A DNA stretch of 64,000 nt, from positions 1-64,000 of the forward strand of contig JAPDRN010000014.1 of NCBI GenBank assembly GCA_030247855.1. The letters run 5' to 3'. The notes beneath the pieces were generated by a model that had not been told where the DNA came from, ran no database searches, and saw only the letters and a list, made by a program, of their open reading frames with translations. Numbering within the stretch: position 1 is the first letter of the stretch; every line of letters begins with the position of its first letter. The translations under genes and the position numbers were made by a program. This DNA comes from Knufia peltigerae. Lineage: Eukaryota; Ascomycota; Eurotiomycetes; Chaetothyriales; Trichomeriaceae. Positions 23,767 through 35,500 of the stretch are shown here, in pieces.

Positions 23767-25812
23767 GATTGCAATGTGAGAATTGCCCAACTGCAGCGCA
23801 ACGAAGCGGTCGCAGTTGATGTCCTTGTCGAAGAAGACCTCGAAGGAGCGATGGGAACAGTCTGAGAAAGAGAGAGGTTAGGATGACGAAATGGTGATGT
23901 TGAGAGCGGTGATGAAGAAGAGTTTTCGCCGAGTCGGTCGGTGAGGCTCGATTCAGAGGGCAGTGAATTCGAAGTGACTTCACTGCACCGCAGACAGGCT
24001 TCGTAACCGCGCGACGAGGAGGTTTCTTTTTGGAGGGTGTGGTATTCGTACCGAGATGTGGGAGATGAACAACTCAATGTCTCCCCTACAAACAACAACT
24101 GCTGTAGTCTGATGTGACCGTCGACTTGAATCTCTTGTCTTGAATCGACAGTTGACCACCAGTACTAGGTCTCGTGTAGACTTTGAGCGACGATGAGGTG
24201 CGTATGCGCGCGCGAAATAAGGAAGCAAGAGGAAGCAAGATCTTTTTGCGAATTACTATTGCGGAAAGTGCAGACTGTCTAATGTGTTTTTCTTTGTCCC
24301 TGGTTTGACTCTTTTTGTAGAGAACGGCAAGGGCGATCGCAGAAAGGATCCTTTGTTTTTTGTGTGATCTTGTTGCGGTCCGGTAGCGAAAGCGCCCAAG
24401 ATTTATTGGGAAGCACGATCAGCGAGGAACTGGATCGTTAACGGATATGGGAGGAGAGGAATTTCGCCAGCAGGTATGCGGCAATGAAATGCGCTGCTTG
24501 GGATGCCTGACGATATGGATGGATATGGGGAGGAAAGAAGGCGAGGGTGATGGTGTGGCGCCAAGCCAAGAAAAAATGTCAGAGAACGAGAGGTCGGGTG
24601 CAGTCGCGCGGGTGGGAGGGCAAGGCGGTATTTATACTGCTGCCTGCGGACAAACACCCCGCCATCGGAAAGCACGCTAAAATTTGCTAATGCCTGTCTA
24701 TGCCCAAAGAGGCTTAGCCAAGTCAGCATTTGCTCCCTACCTTGCCTCCGACGCATGCACCTTATCTGCCCCTTTCTTTCTACTTAATGCACCTGTCATG
24801 CACCCTGCCTCTGTCCAGCCCCTAAATCATGCATGCATCAGGTCTGTTTGGTCCAACCATTCTTTTGTGCTTCAAGTCCTCCCAAACAGCCCAAACAGGG
24901 TGGAAAATCGACCAAGGGCAATAAAATGACGAGCTGAAGGGCGTAAATTGGTGGTTTGCCGCTGCGGGACTTTGACAGTGTTACATGGCTCGAGCACGTG
25001 CTTCCAATTTTTTTCTGCGGTGGGCATGGGCGAAAAGGTAACGGTGGCCAAAAGAAGCCGACTAGCCTCCTCGGCAAAAGAAAAAGAGCAGATCTCTCAT
25101 CCCCCCTGCGGATCAGGGCTGCGAATTACCGGATACGCAGGCCAGCACCATCGTCGTTATCACCATCACCATCACCATGATGCAGCAGCTATTCGATTGT
25201 AAGTCATGATATCAAAAGAGTGTTGTGTGCTTGGCAGTGCGATGCCCAATGAATGCGTGGAAGACAGGAATTGAATTCTCATTGCAAGATATGGCATGGT
25301 GGTAAGACTGAGAGAAATCGTGGAGGGAAGGAGGCGAGAGAAAAGAGTGTGAGTCATGACCCTTGAAATGCCCCCTTCTGTTTCACATGCCGCGCAATTG
25401 ACTTGGCATCCTGGGCGCCACCCACACTCGGCTTAACCAATCGAAATTCAGGCTACATCGGGTCTTTTCCTGTATTGTACTGTACTGTAGCGTATTTGTC
25501 TGGTTGCGCCCAAACTGGTGACCAGTCTGACCACTCAGCGTCTGCCGATATCGAACCGCTGGCTGCTTATCTGTCTTCTGACGCCATCAGGAGCAGAAAA
25601 TGCCATCATTCAGCCTCGTCTGGAGACATCGTACATGAGGCTACCCAGATCCCTCGTAGGAAACGGGGCACTGGAGAACGAACAAGGCTGGGGTACGGAG
25701 TACGAAGTATTGTACGGCTGAAATGCTGGTTGCACACGTATTTTAAGCAAGGAGCAGTATCACCATGTACAGAGTTGACACAAGTGCTCCTACAGAGTAT
25801 CATTCGTAACAC
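23767..25812. promoter_or_regulatory. TBP upstream region and ETF-QO downstream region
   Basis: 2.0 kb. The part nearest TBP probably holds its spliced 5' UTR (acceptor at 23862). TACGGAGTA occurs at 25694-25702. A CACCAT triplet run lies near 25155-25180. No supported gene. Confidence 0.5.
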
Positions 25813-27774
25813 TCATGTAATGCTATAACTTGGTCCCTCACCACCCTGCGGCGTCTGCCAATTGATGTCCTGGCTGGGATCCTTGATATCGCATGTCTTG
25901 CAGTGGATGCAGCTGTTCCTGCCGTCAGTAATCGACTTCCCTAGCAAAGGTACCATGGATCAAACATTGAAGACTTACTTCTGCGCATTGATCTGGAACC
26001 GTACACCCAGATCTTTCGTTTCATCCTCCACGTACTCATACACGCCCGCAGGACAGAATCTGTTCTCCACGCCTTTGTACTTGGGATAGTCCATTTGAGC
26101 ATGGGCGTCCCAATCCTTGACCTGTAAATGTACAGGCTGGTCCTCCTCGTGGTTGGTGTTCGTTCTTGATACACTGGTCAAAATGTCAAAGGTAATCTCA
26201 CCATCGGGCTTGGGGTATTCGATCTTGGGCATCTCGTCTGCCGGCCTGGTGTTGGCATAATCAGGCTTCTTGTGCTGTAAGGTCCACGGTGTCATGCCAC
26301 GGAAAATGTACGCTTCGAGACCAGAATACATAATACCTCCGTACAGACCGAGAGGGTTGTGAAATGACGGTCGCATATTTCGCACCTGCCGGAGCTCAGG
26401 CCAAATCCAGCTCGACCGCAGTGCGTCTTCGTAGTTGTACAAAAATATCGTGCTATCCTGTTTGTTCGAGTTGAGAGCCTCATAAGTAGCTTCCGCGGCC
26501 AAAATGCCAGACTTCATTGACGTGTGCGTGCCTTTTATCTTGGGTACATTCAAGAATCCGGCTGTATCGCCGATCAGCGCACCTCCGGGAAAGGCGCATT
26601 TCGGTATTGATTGGAAGCCACCTTCGTTCAAAGCGCGTGCACCATATGCGATGCACTTCCCACCTTCAAGCACAGATTTGTAGAACGGGTGCAATTTCAT
26701 GCGTTGGAATTCGCCATAAGGAGAAATCCAGGGATTCGGATAGTCGAGGCCAACCACCAACCCCAGGCTGACAAGATTGTCTCCAAAGTGGTACATCCAG
26801 CCACCGCCGTACGTGTTCTTGGTCAACGGGTAGCCCATAGTGTGAGAGATTTCGCCCTTCTTGAACTTTTCAGGCTGGATCTCCCAGACTTCCTTGACGC
26901 CGAGTCCGTAGGTCTGAGGCTGGCAGTCTCGTCTCAAGTCGTATTTCTTCGTAACCTTCTTGGTCAAACTGCCATGACAGCCCTCACCCAGGAGGGTGAC
27001 CCGAGCATGAAATTCCATGCCCCTTTCGAAGTTGGCCTTTGCCTTCCCATCTCGTCCCACGCCTTGATCGTTAGTCGCAATGCCCTTGACAGCGCCCTCG
27101 CGGTTGTACAGTATCTCTGCGGCAGAGAACCCCGGATATATTTCCACACCTATCTCCTCAGCTCTTTCACCCAACCACTTGACAAACTGGCTCAGACTTA
27201 TAATGTAATTGCCCTTGTTGTGCATCTGTGGAGGAGCAGGTATCGGTATGGCACTCGACTTGGTGAGAAATCGCATCTTGTCCGAACCGGCCGGCGTAGC
27301 ACCCGTGAACCTGTTCTCGTTGTCCTCTGCCAGCCAATCTGGGATCAACTCGTTGATGGCGCGTGGCTCCAACACATTGCCAGACAGCATGTGCGCCCCG
27401 ACCTCGCCCGCCTTTTCTAGCACAACCACTCTGAACTCTTCATTCCCAGCCTCGTTGGCAAGCTGTTTTAATCGGATAGCGGCACTTAGCCCTGCGGGAC
27501 CCGCGCCAACAATACAGACATCGACTTCATCGGACTCCCGATCGATTGTAGCAGGATCAAAGGATTCGTCGGCATCGGCATACTTCCGCTGTAAGCTCGC
27601 AGATATCGACCGTCTTTGCCCCGCGACGAAGAGAGGTCTTGTTGTTCTGAGGGTACTTCTTCGTTGTTGAGGCAGTGCCCTTAATAGAGGTACAGCAGGT
27701 CTAGAAAACGAACGACATTGCTGGGCCGGAGTGGCCAGCCTCAGCAGAGGTCTCGAGACGTGCTTAGAGGCCAT
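25813..27774 (-). CDS. Electron transfer flavoprotein-ubiquinone oxidoreductase, mitochondrial
   Basis: Two exons, 27774-25979 and 25918-25813 (intron 60 bp), give 633 residues. The enzyme passes electrons from ETF, reduced by acyl-CoA and amino-acid dehydrogenases, to ubiquinone at the inner mitochondrial membrane. The Arg/Ser-rich N-terminus (about 60 residues) is a mitochondrial presequence. The FAD fold VDVCIVGAGPAGLSAA is at about 85-100. The conserved GLGVKEVWEI and GGWMYHFGDN segments and LIGDTAGFLNVPKIKGTH follow. The 4Fe-4S site is split by the intron: FCPAGVYEY in exon 1, then CIHCKTCDIKDPSQDINW in exon 2, whose three Cys are essential, so the short second exon is well supported. 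Initiation at 27774 (MASKHVSRPLL) is preferred to a longer in-frame extension because it starts the presequence directly. Confidence 0.96.
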
Positions 27775-28469
27775 CGGAAGGTAAGGTGAAGAAAGGAAAG
27801 GAAGATTTAGCTGTCGAGGAGCTCGAGAGGGAACATTCCACACATCTAAATGTTCTTGCTCTCCACGGGGTGCGGGAACCAGCAACCGATTGTACAACGT
27901 CACGAACTAGGTGCGCAGGCTTGCTAGTAGATCGAGTTGGTAGTGAATAGCCTATCCGTTCTCTTAGGTCCCCGAATATCTCGAGGGTGTTGGTGGCGGC
28001 TAGCCTCGGTTCTGTTGTATCGGGTAAATGCGAGATTCGGCAAGATGGACGCTGTGCGAGAATCGTCCACCAATCAACACGTCGGTAAAGCAAAGCTGTG
28101 CCAGATATGCTGAATTCCTGTCTGGAGCTGGAGTCTTCTCGGGCGAAGCTGATCTCGCCAGCCTTGTGCGATTGTCTTGATTGCCAGATGTTCGGATCCG
28201 AAAGCCTACTATACCTCGTCGACGATACCAGATAAAGCAAAGTATCTGAAGGACAGACCGATGGTTTGGCGAGAGCCAGGAGCAAAAATCGATGACATGT
28301 ACATTCTCGATGATCTTGCCACAAAAATTCATCCAGGGAGGTGAAGTGCACATTTGGTGTCCGCGTTAATTGTCCGTCTCTACATTGCTGCATCTTCTGG
28401 GAATTCAACGTGCAAACCTCGACATCCCCCACCCTTTCAACGAGATATCGTTCCCCCCATCTTTCCGCC
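27775..28469. promoter_or_regulatory. Divergent promoter, ETF-QO / carbonyl reductase-like SDR
   Basis: 695 bp between the two start codons. An open minus-strand frame spans it but shows no family features. Nothing else stands out. Confidence 0.5.
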
Positions 28470-29339
28470 ATGACCGCCTATACACGAGTAGGAGCTGTGA
28501 CTGGCGCCAACAAAGGCGTGGGTCTCGCCATCGTTCGCCAGCTAGCTTTGCAATATCCCAAGTCTGCATACAACAACGGCCCATTACTCATCTATCTGAC
28601 TGCGCGAAACGAAGAGCGAGGTCAAGCAGCACTACAAAGTATCCAAGATGATCCCGCGCTTCGAAACACCAAAGCCCTAAGAGCTTACGGAGGACTCGCC
28701 GATGTTGAGTATCTCCCACTAGACATTGAAAGCAAGCAGAGCATCGATGACTTTGCAGCCACGTTGAGGCAGCGACACCCTGATGGGATCGATTTCCTCA
28801 TCAACAATGCCGGCGTTGCACTTCAAGGATTTGACGAGAACGTTGTCAGACAGACGCTGCGCTGCAACTACTATGGAACCCTGCAAGCATCACAACAACT
28901 TCTGCCACACATTCGCGACGGCGGGCGCCTGGTAAATGTCGCAAGTATGTCTGGTCATTTGACGTCCAAGTACTCGGACGCCATCAAGTCACGTTTCCGA
29001 AGTGCTTCGAAACCAGAACAAGTCTCTGAGCTGATGGAGGAATACACCTCGGCTGTGGCTAATGGGACATACCAAAACGACTGGCCTGGCAACTCTTATT
29101 CCGTGTCCAAGGCAGGCCTGATTGGCGTGACAAAGACACTCGCGCGGATCAATGCTCAGTCCGGCAGCAAAACCTTCATCAACAGTTGCTGTCCGGGTTA
29201 CGTTTCCACAGACATGACCAAACATCGAGGAGTCAAGACGCCAGATGAGGGAGCACAGACTCCTGTATTGCTTGCTCTAGGCGATATCAAGGATTTGAAT
29301 GGAGAGTTCTGGCAAAACGAGAAGGTTATCGAATGGTGA
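28470..29339 (+). CDS. Short-chain dehydrogenase/reductase, carbonyl reductase (CBR1)-like
   Basis: Single exon, 289 residues. The NADP(H) fold begins GAVTGANKGVGLAIVRQLA (TGxxxGxG). A basic residue after beta-2 (LTARNEERG) indicates NADPH preference. FLINNAGVA (NNAG) and VNVASMSG (catalytic Ser) follow. There is a roughly 40-residue insert before the catalytic NSYSVSKAGLIG (YxxxK), as in classical monomeric carbonyl reductases. It ends NEKVIEW, similar to CBR1 proteins. Expected reaction is NADPH-dependent reduction of xenobiotic or quinone carbonyls in the cytosol. The neighbouring gene (29901) belongs to another SDR subgroup, so the two are not a recent tandem duplication. Confidence 0.9.
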   Translation: MTAYTRVGAVTGANKGVGLAIVRQLALQYPKSAYNNGPLLIYLTARNEERGQAALQSIQDDPALRNTKALRAYGGLADVEYLPLDIESKQSIDDFAATLRQRHPDGIDFLINNAGVALQGFDENVVRQTLRCNYYGTLQASQQLLPHIRDGGRLVNVASMSGHLTSKYSDAIKSRFRSASKPEQVSELMEEYTSAVANGTYQNDWPGNSYSVSKAGLIGVTKTLARINAQSGSKTFINSCCPGYVSTDMTKHRGVKTPDEGAQTPVLLALGDIKDLNGEFWQNEKVIEW

Positions 29340-29900
29340 AATCTACTCTACTGCCTCTGACAACAATCAACTTCTGGTCGCTGTGCATCCGCCTAAGACA
29401 AGGCATTTGTAGTACCAGTGGAGCAGGGGACATTCAAGACCAACCCAGAACAGCTCGTCGACCTTGAATATATGCCAGATTCTGCATTGAAACACACATA
29501 AATCTCCGATGTCTCTTCACATTGAACCTTGGCAACATGCTTTATATCCGCTGGGCGTGTCCCATTTGCGTTATCTCCGCCCTAGTCCAAATCTATTGGG
29601 GCGTAGCCTCTCAGGTTTGTCAGGTTTGTCTTGTATGTACAAGGCTTACGCATAGACAGAAAGGGTTTGGTGCATTCGTACTCGGAACTATAATTGGCTT
29701 TTCACCGAGTCCCTACGACGGAGCATCATCAACGACACCTTTGAATACCTGCAGAAGGTATATAATAAGGTTCTCGACATGCCTTCTCTCGACGTTGATA
29801 CTCTGCACCTCAGCTTCAGATCACTCAATTAACGTACATTCTACAGTCGATCTTTGGCTTTGACCAGGCCAAGACAGACCGCAGTACTACTTTTGTCAAA
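29340..29900. promoter_or_regulatory. Upstream region of second SDR
   Basis: 561 bp between two same-strand genes. A TATAATAA-like stretch at about 29760 lies 140 bp before the start codon. No gene seen. Confidence 0.45.
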
Positions 29901-30905
29901 ATGACCGCCCGATACGCTGCTGCCCATGAACTGTCCTCCTTGGCTGGGCCCGGCGACGCTCGTCCCACGGCTCTCCAAATCATCCACGACAACAAGCTCG
30001 AGAATGCACTCACTGATAAAGTCGTCCTGGTGACGGGAACTTCGTCGGGCCTCGGGATCGAGACTGTTCGCGCGCTCAAGGCCACAGGCGCAAAGATTTA
30101 TGGCACCGCTCGCGACCTGGAGAAGGGCCGTAAAGCCCTTGCCGGCGTCTTGGAACCAGGTAAAGTCGAGCTACTCCAACTCGATACGGCGTCATTCGAG
30201 AGCGTGCGTGCCTGCGCGAGGGACTTCCTCACCAAGGAATCCAAGCTCAACATCCTGATCAACAACGCCGGCATCATGGCCGTACCCGAGCGCGTGCTCA
30301 CAAAGGACGGGCACGAAGCACAGTTCCAGACGAATCACCTCGGCCACTTCCTGCTGTTCCAGTTGCTGAAGCCAACACTGCTCGCATCTTCTGAGCCCGG
30401 GTTCGCTTCGCGCGTCGTCAACGTCTCCAGCATCGGTCACCGACAGTCGCAGATCCGATTTGATGATTTAACCTTCAACCAGCAGGACTCGTATACTCCG
30501 TTCGCAGCGTACGGCCAGTCCAAGACGGCCAATATCTATATGGCCAATGAGATCGAGCGTCGATACGGCGCGCAGGGCCTGCACGCCTGGTCACTGCACC
30601 CTGGAGGCATTCAGACCGGGTTGGGCGTCCATGTCGATTTCTCGGGATTGTTGGCCCTCCCTGAGATCCAAAAGAGCATGAAGTCCCCTGAGCAAGGTGC
30701 TGCAACTACCGTCTTGGCCGCCGTAGAGAAAGAATTGGAGGGTAAAGGAGGGAAATTCCTCGACGATACTGCCGTGTCGGCTCCCATTGACCCCACGAGG
30801 AAGCATGAACTTGCAGCGCCTGGTTACGAGGGCTGGATCTACGACGAGGATGCAGCGAAGCAGTTGTGGACTGTCAGCAGCCAGATTGTTGGCATCGGTG
30901 AGTAA
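29901..30905 (+). CDS. Short-chain dehydrogenase, retinol-dehydrogenase/WWOX-like
   Basis: Single exon, 334 residues. The cofactor motif is VVLVTGTSSGLGIETVRAL, followed by YGTARD with Arg at the 2'-phosphate position, so NADP(H) is likely. The NAG motif (ILINNAGIM), NHLGHF, catalytic Ser region VVNVSSIGH and AYGQSKTANIYMA (YxxxK) are complete. The LHPGGIQTGL segment after the active site is typical of the retinol dehydrogenase/WW-oxidoreductase-like group, common in fungal secondary and xenobiotic metabolism. Its 3' end faces the 3' end of the lamB-like gene 156 bp away. Substrate unknown. Confidence 0.9.
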   Translation: MTARYAAAHELSSLAGPGDARPTALQIIHDNKLENALTDKVVLVTGTSSGLGIETVRALKATGAKIYGTARDLEKGRKALAGVLEPGKVELLQLDTASFESVRACARDFLTKESKLNILINNAGIMAVPERVLTKDGHEAQFQTNHLGHFLLFQLLKPTLLASSEPGFASRVVNVSSIGHRQSQIRFDDLTFNQQDSYTPFAAYGQSKTANIYMANEIERRYGAQGLHAWSLHPGGIQTGLGVHVDFSGLLALPEIQKSMKSPEQGAATTVLAAVEKELEGKGGKFLDDTAVSAPIDPTRKHELAAPGYEGWIYDEDAAKQLWTVSSQIVGIGE

Positions 30906-31061
30906 AACAGTCTCAACAGCAAGAATTCGAGGACACGCAAGAGCATACCCAGGTAGAATGGAAATGCCGACAACTTTTTGTTTCTCATGCTTTCTTTGTG
31001 CACAAATGGCACACACTCAATTTTGATTTACACTTACATGGAGTACACCTGGCAGTGTATC

Positions 31062-31969
31062 TCATCTCCCATGAGCTTTGTTGAATTCGTCGATGACCTC
31101 TTTGGTCGTCTTGATGATGCCCAGACAACCAGGCGAGTCCGAGTGACAGCATATCGAGATGGGATAATCCTTGACAGGGAGCTTTACCGTAGTGCCATCC
31201 ACAGCCGTCACCGATTGCGTGTTGAGTTGTTGGCCGACGTGTTTCCTGACATCCCCCAGGTCCCACGGCTTCTTCTTCCGGTCGATCACCAGCATCCCGT
31301 CGCTGTTGTACTTGACGTCGCCGTACATTTCGGCCCAGAAAGTGATGCCGAGGTCGTTGGCCGCCTTCTCCATGTTCGTCCCGGCCAGACCGAACACGGG
31401 TATGCCTTTCGGGATGCCCTCCATGACCGCCCTGGCGACCTCGTAATCTCTGCACATCATGCCATACAAGATACCGTGAGGTTTGACGTGGTGCAATGGC
31501 ACACCTTCCTTTTCGAGGAAGCCCTTGAGGGCCCCGACTTGGTATACCGTGATCGCTGTTAATTCTTCAGGTGACATTTTGATCTCCCTTCGTCCGAAAC
31601 CTTGGTCGTACACGCACACAGCAGGTCAGCAATGGAACTGAGCCCCCAGAGAGGAAAGTGGAATGGCCTAGACTGACCTTGGATGTCTGGAAGACCTGGA
31701 TGCGCACCGATCTTGATGCCATGTTTCTTACAGTTCCGAACCGTCTCCTGCATGATGAGCGGATCACCTGCGTGAAACCCGCAGGCGACGTTGGCATGGT
31801 CGATGAGAGGCAGAAGCTCCAGATCAGGACCACAGACATAATTTCCATACTATTAGTCTCGTCATCAATATCGTCGTTCCAAAATCACACACCCTGGCAC
31901 CAAAATACTTACGGCTTCTCCCATGTCGACATTGAGCAATGCCTTATGCTTGATTGGTGGAGCGGCCAT
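31062..31969 (-). CDS. lamB: LamB/YcsF family protein (lactam utilisation LamB; 5-oxoprolinase subunit A type)
   Basis: Three exons, 31969-31913, 31849-31678, 31600-31062, give 255 residues, the usual family length. Junctions restore the two family signatures: LLNVDMGEAYGNY at the N-terminus and GAHPGLPDIQGFGRREIKM. NVACGFHAGDP and VKPHGILYG, with conserved acidic and His residues, are also present. Bacterial PxpA works with PxpB and PxpC as ATP-dependent 5-oxoprolinase. In Aspergillus nidulans, lamB is needed to use 2-pyrrolidinone and is transcribed divergently from lamA. The same arrangement is seen here, with a start-to-start distance of 580 bp. The gene should act in the cytosol on a cyclic amide. 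Whether the substrate is 2-pyrrolidinone, 5-oxoproline or another lactam is not decided by sequence. Confidence 0.92.
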
Positions 31970-32395
31970 GGCGAACTTGGAAGGCGTATATTTTAGTGCA
32001 ATGCTATTCTGTACCCTTGATATCGCGGTCGTGCAAGACTGTATGTGACGCTCAGCAACACCCAAGCGACTGGTTCTTTTATGCACCCTCCGGGCGGAAC
32101 GAGGCATTGCTCAGCGAACGGGGTATTTTATAGCATACGTCAGCTGTCGATGGATCACACCCAACGGAGAACAACGGTCTGTGGAGAAAATCTCCTCGCA
32201 AAGATAAGAGCCGAAGCCCCTCATCATACGTACAAGTATCGAGAGGAGGAGGTTTCTGATGGTTTGCCCAATCAAGCGCGGATCCTCACCAATGGCTCTC
32301 CGAACGACCGACTTGACGACTCAGACGAGCGAGTTGTAATTAGATAATGGCCCTGGGCAAAGCCCACGTTTCGCCGGAGAATCCTGGTTGAAACC

Positions 32396-32411
32396 ACCCC
32401 ATGCATGGGGT
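32396..32411. promoter_or_regulatory. 16-bp perfect palindrome in lam promoter
   Basis: ACCCCATGCATGGGGT reads the same on both strands and lies about 140 bp before the lamA start. A dimeric regulator site is the simplest reading, without direct evidence. Confidence 0.6.
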
Positions 32412-32437
32412 TTGCTTGCTTGGGATCTGATCGCTTG

Positions 32438-32449
32438 GGTTCCGGAACC
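32438..32449. promoter_or_regulatory. 12-bp perfect palindrome in lam promoter
   Basis: GGTTCCGGAACC is a perfect inverted repeat centred on CCGG, 27 bp after the larger palindrome and about 100 bp before the lamA start. CCG/CGG triplets suit Zn2Cys6 regulators; this is inference. Confidence 0.5.
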
Positions 32450-32549
32450 ATATATGTGAACTTATCTTTCTCCTCCCTCCCCCATCGTAGTGTGATCATC
32501 CCAAATCCCTGTTCTCCGTCGTGTCATCACACACATACGCACGCAAACG

Positions 32550-35500
32550 ATGGAGAAACTCAAGACCCTTCTCGTCGCCAACCGTGGCGAGATTGCTGTC
32601 CGCATATGCAAAACGGCGCGTAAGCTGGGCATCCGTACGGTATCAATCTACACATCCGCCGACGCTGCGAGTTCGCATGTCGGTGCCGCAGACGAGGCGG
32701 TACTCCTCGAAGGGCCGGACACCAAGGGATATATCGACGCCGAGCAGATCGTAGGTATCGCCAAAGCCAAAGGTGCCAATGGCGTCATACCGGGCTATGG
32801 TTTCCTTTCCGAAAACACCGACTTTGCACACCAGGTCACGCAGGCTGGCATGGTCTTCGTCGGCCCGAGTTCCAAATGCATAGAGGACTTTGGCATCAAG
32901 CACACCGCCAGAGAGCTGGCTGCCAAAGCGAATGTGCCAATCGTGCCGGGGACGAAAGGCCTCGTGAAATCCGAAGACGAGGCCGTCGAGGAGGCCAAGA
33001 AGCTGGGATTCCCCGTATGTTCGCGCTTACTTGCCCTTGAAGGGGCTCTATGAAAAGTATGTGCTTTTTGCTGACAAGGAGGCTACCCAGGTAATGCTCA
33101 AAGCCACGGCAGGAGGTGGCGGTATGGGACTACTCGCTTGCAAAGACGAAGCCGAAGTGCGCAAGTCGTTCAAGACGGTACAGTCTCGTGGAGAGACGCT
33201 GTTCAAGAATGCAGGCCTCTTCATCGAACGGTACTATCCTTCCTCGCACCACATCGAAGTGCAAGTCTTTGGTAACGGACAGGGGCAAGCCATTCACTTT
33301 GGCGAACGAGAGTGCTCGATCCAACGACGACATCAGAAGGTCATCGAGGAGTGCCCGAGCCCGTTTGTCGTCAAGCACCCCGAGCTCCGAGAGAAGCTGG
33401 GCTCGGCGGCGGTCCGCCTGGCCGAGTCGATCAACTATGGCTCTGCCGGCACGATCGAGTATCTCGTCGACGACGAGACGGGGGACTTTTTCTTTCTCGA
33501 GATGAATACCAGATTGCAGGTCGAACACGGCATCACCGAGCTATGCTACGGCGTCGACCTCGTCGAGTTGATGCTCAAGCAAGCTGACGCGGAACTGTGC
33601 GGCAAGGGAGGACTTTCGGGCCAGTACCTGAAGAGCCTGCAACCAAAGGAGCCCAAAGGCGCGGCCGTTGAGGTCCGGTTGTACGCCGAGAACCCTGCCA
33701 AAGACTACGCGCCCTCTCCCGGAACGCTTCAGCACGTCTCTTGGAAGGACGTTCCCGGTTCGAGGATCGACGGCTGGGTGCACACGGGGACCAAAGTCAC
33801 GTCTTTCTACGACCCGCTCCTCGCAAAGGTCATGATGCATGCTGACACTCGGGAGCAAGCCATCGAGAAACTCTCCGAGATGCTACAAGGCTCCAAAGTC
33901 CTCGGTCCCGCGACCAACATCGAATTCCTCGCTGAAATCCTACAAGACGAGACATTCAAGTCTGGTCGAACGATGACAAAGTTCCTCGAGTCGTTCAGAT
34001 ATCAGCCCCATGCGATTGATGTGCTTCAAGGCGGGGCCTATACCCTGGTTGAAGATTGGCCCGGTCGTCCTACCATCGGAAAGGGCTTCTCGCACTCGGG
34101 GCCAATGGACCCCGTGGCTTTCCGAATCGCAAATGCCCTGGTCGGCAACCCGACTGGCAAGGAGGGTATCGAGATCACCCTCAGTGGTCCAGACCTCAGG
34201 TTCCTTGGGGCTGCGATCATCGCCGTGTGTGGTGCGCCCATGGAGGTCAAACTCGATGGACAGCCCGCGCCGATGTGGACGCGCCTGAAGATCAAAGCAG
34301 GTCAACGCTTGATCATCGGCAAGACCACAGGCGGAGGGTGTCGGTCTTATCTGGCCATCTACGGCGGTTTGCCGAGCATCGCGACTTGGTTCGGTTCCAA
34401 GTCGACAGCACCCATGACGGCAGTGGGTGGACTCCAGGGACGCGCACTGGCCGCGGGAGATTTGTTGGCCATCACCAGCGAGCTGCCAGATATCAAAGGC
34501 GAGTTGAAGCTGCCTGAGCGACTGATCCCCACGTATCCTGAAGAGTGGGACCTTTTCTCGATGCCTGGTCCATACGACGATGGATTCATCACACCTGACT
34601 CGATCGAGGAGTTCTACGGCAGCACCTACACCATCTCGCACAACGCCTCCAGAGGTGGTATTCGTCTCCTGGGTCCGAAGCCGAAATGGTCCCGAACCGA
34701 CGGTGGAGAAGGAGGTGCTCATCCGTCCAACGTGATCGAATACGGCTACCCCGTGGGCACGCTGAACTGGACGGGTGACGACCCGTGCTTGTTTCCCGTC
34801 GACGCACCTGACTATGGTGGTTTTGTGTCTGCGACCACCATCGTCAAGGCCGACTACTGGCGCATGGGTCAAATGAAAGCAGGCAACAGGTTAAGGTTCA
34901 ACAGGGTATCATATGCGGATGCCATTGCGAAGAGGCACGAAGTCGAGAAATTCCTGGCACAAGTCCACGACGTCTGCAATGGGAGCGGAAGATTCGAAGA
35001 TGTCAAGCCACTGACATACGACGGCGTTCCTGCGTCGACGAAGAACAAAGGTTGGGAGCAGGCGCTCGTCCATCAGATCCACGAGGACCCAAGCAGACAT
35101 CAGCCGCTAGTGTCTTACCGTCAGGGAGGTGACGACTTTTTGCTGATCGATTATGGTCACGGCTCGTTCGACTTGAACTACCGATGTCGCGCGGTTGCCT
35201 TGTATCAAAAATTGCGTGAGGCCAAGGGAGAAGTGTCTTTTGGAAGTGGCGCGCTGTTGACCGGTATGGCGTGTGGCAATTCTCTGATGCTGTATTTCGA
35301 CTCGCTAAAGGTGAGCCGGGATACGTTGCTGCAAGCCTTGATCCGACTCGAAAATGAGTTGGGTGATTTGAGCGAGGCGAAATACCCCAGTCGCAAGTAT
35401 AAACTTCCCATCACCTTCAAGAGCAAGAGACAAAAGGAGAGTCTACAGAGATACATGGAGACGCAGAGACCTTACGCGTCGTATTTACCAGACCCGGCAG

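Larger units (their letters stand above)
31970..32549. promoter_or_regulatory. Divergent lamB/lamA promoter with GATA, CCAAT and palindromic sites
   Basis: 580 bp between the two start codons. Three AGATAA sites, the AreA-type GATA consensus, lie at 32202-32207, 32342-32347 and 32462-32467 (the last on the minus strand). Two CCAAT boxes lie at 32268-32272 and 32289-32293. Two perfect palindromes lie on the lamA side: ACCCCATGCATGGGGT at 32396-32411 and GGTTCCGGAACC at 32438-32449. Nitrogen-metabolite control through GATA factors is expected from the A. nidulans lam locus. The factor for the palindromes is unknown. Confidence 0.75.

Noticed and set aside
27764..28471. 235-residue minus-strand frame in the ETF-QO upstream region
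   Set aside because: It runs through the divergent promoter and shows no recognisable domain or conserved run.
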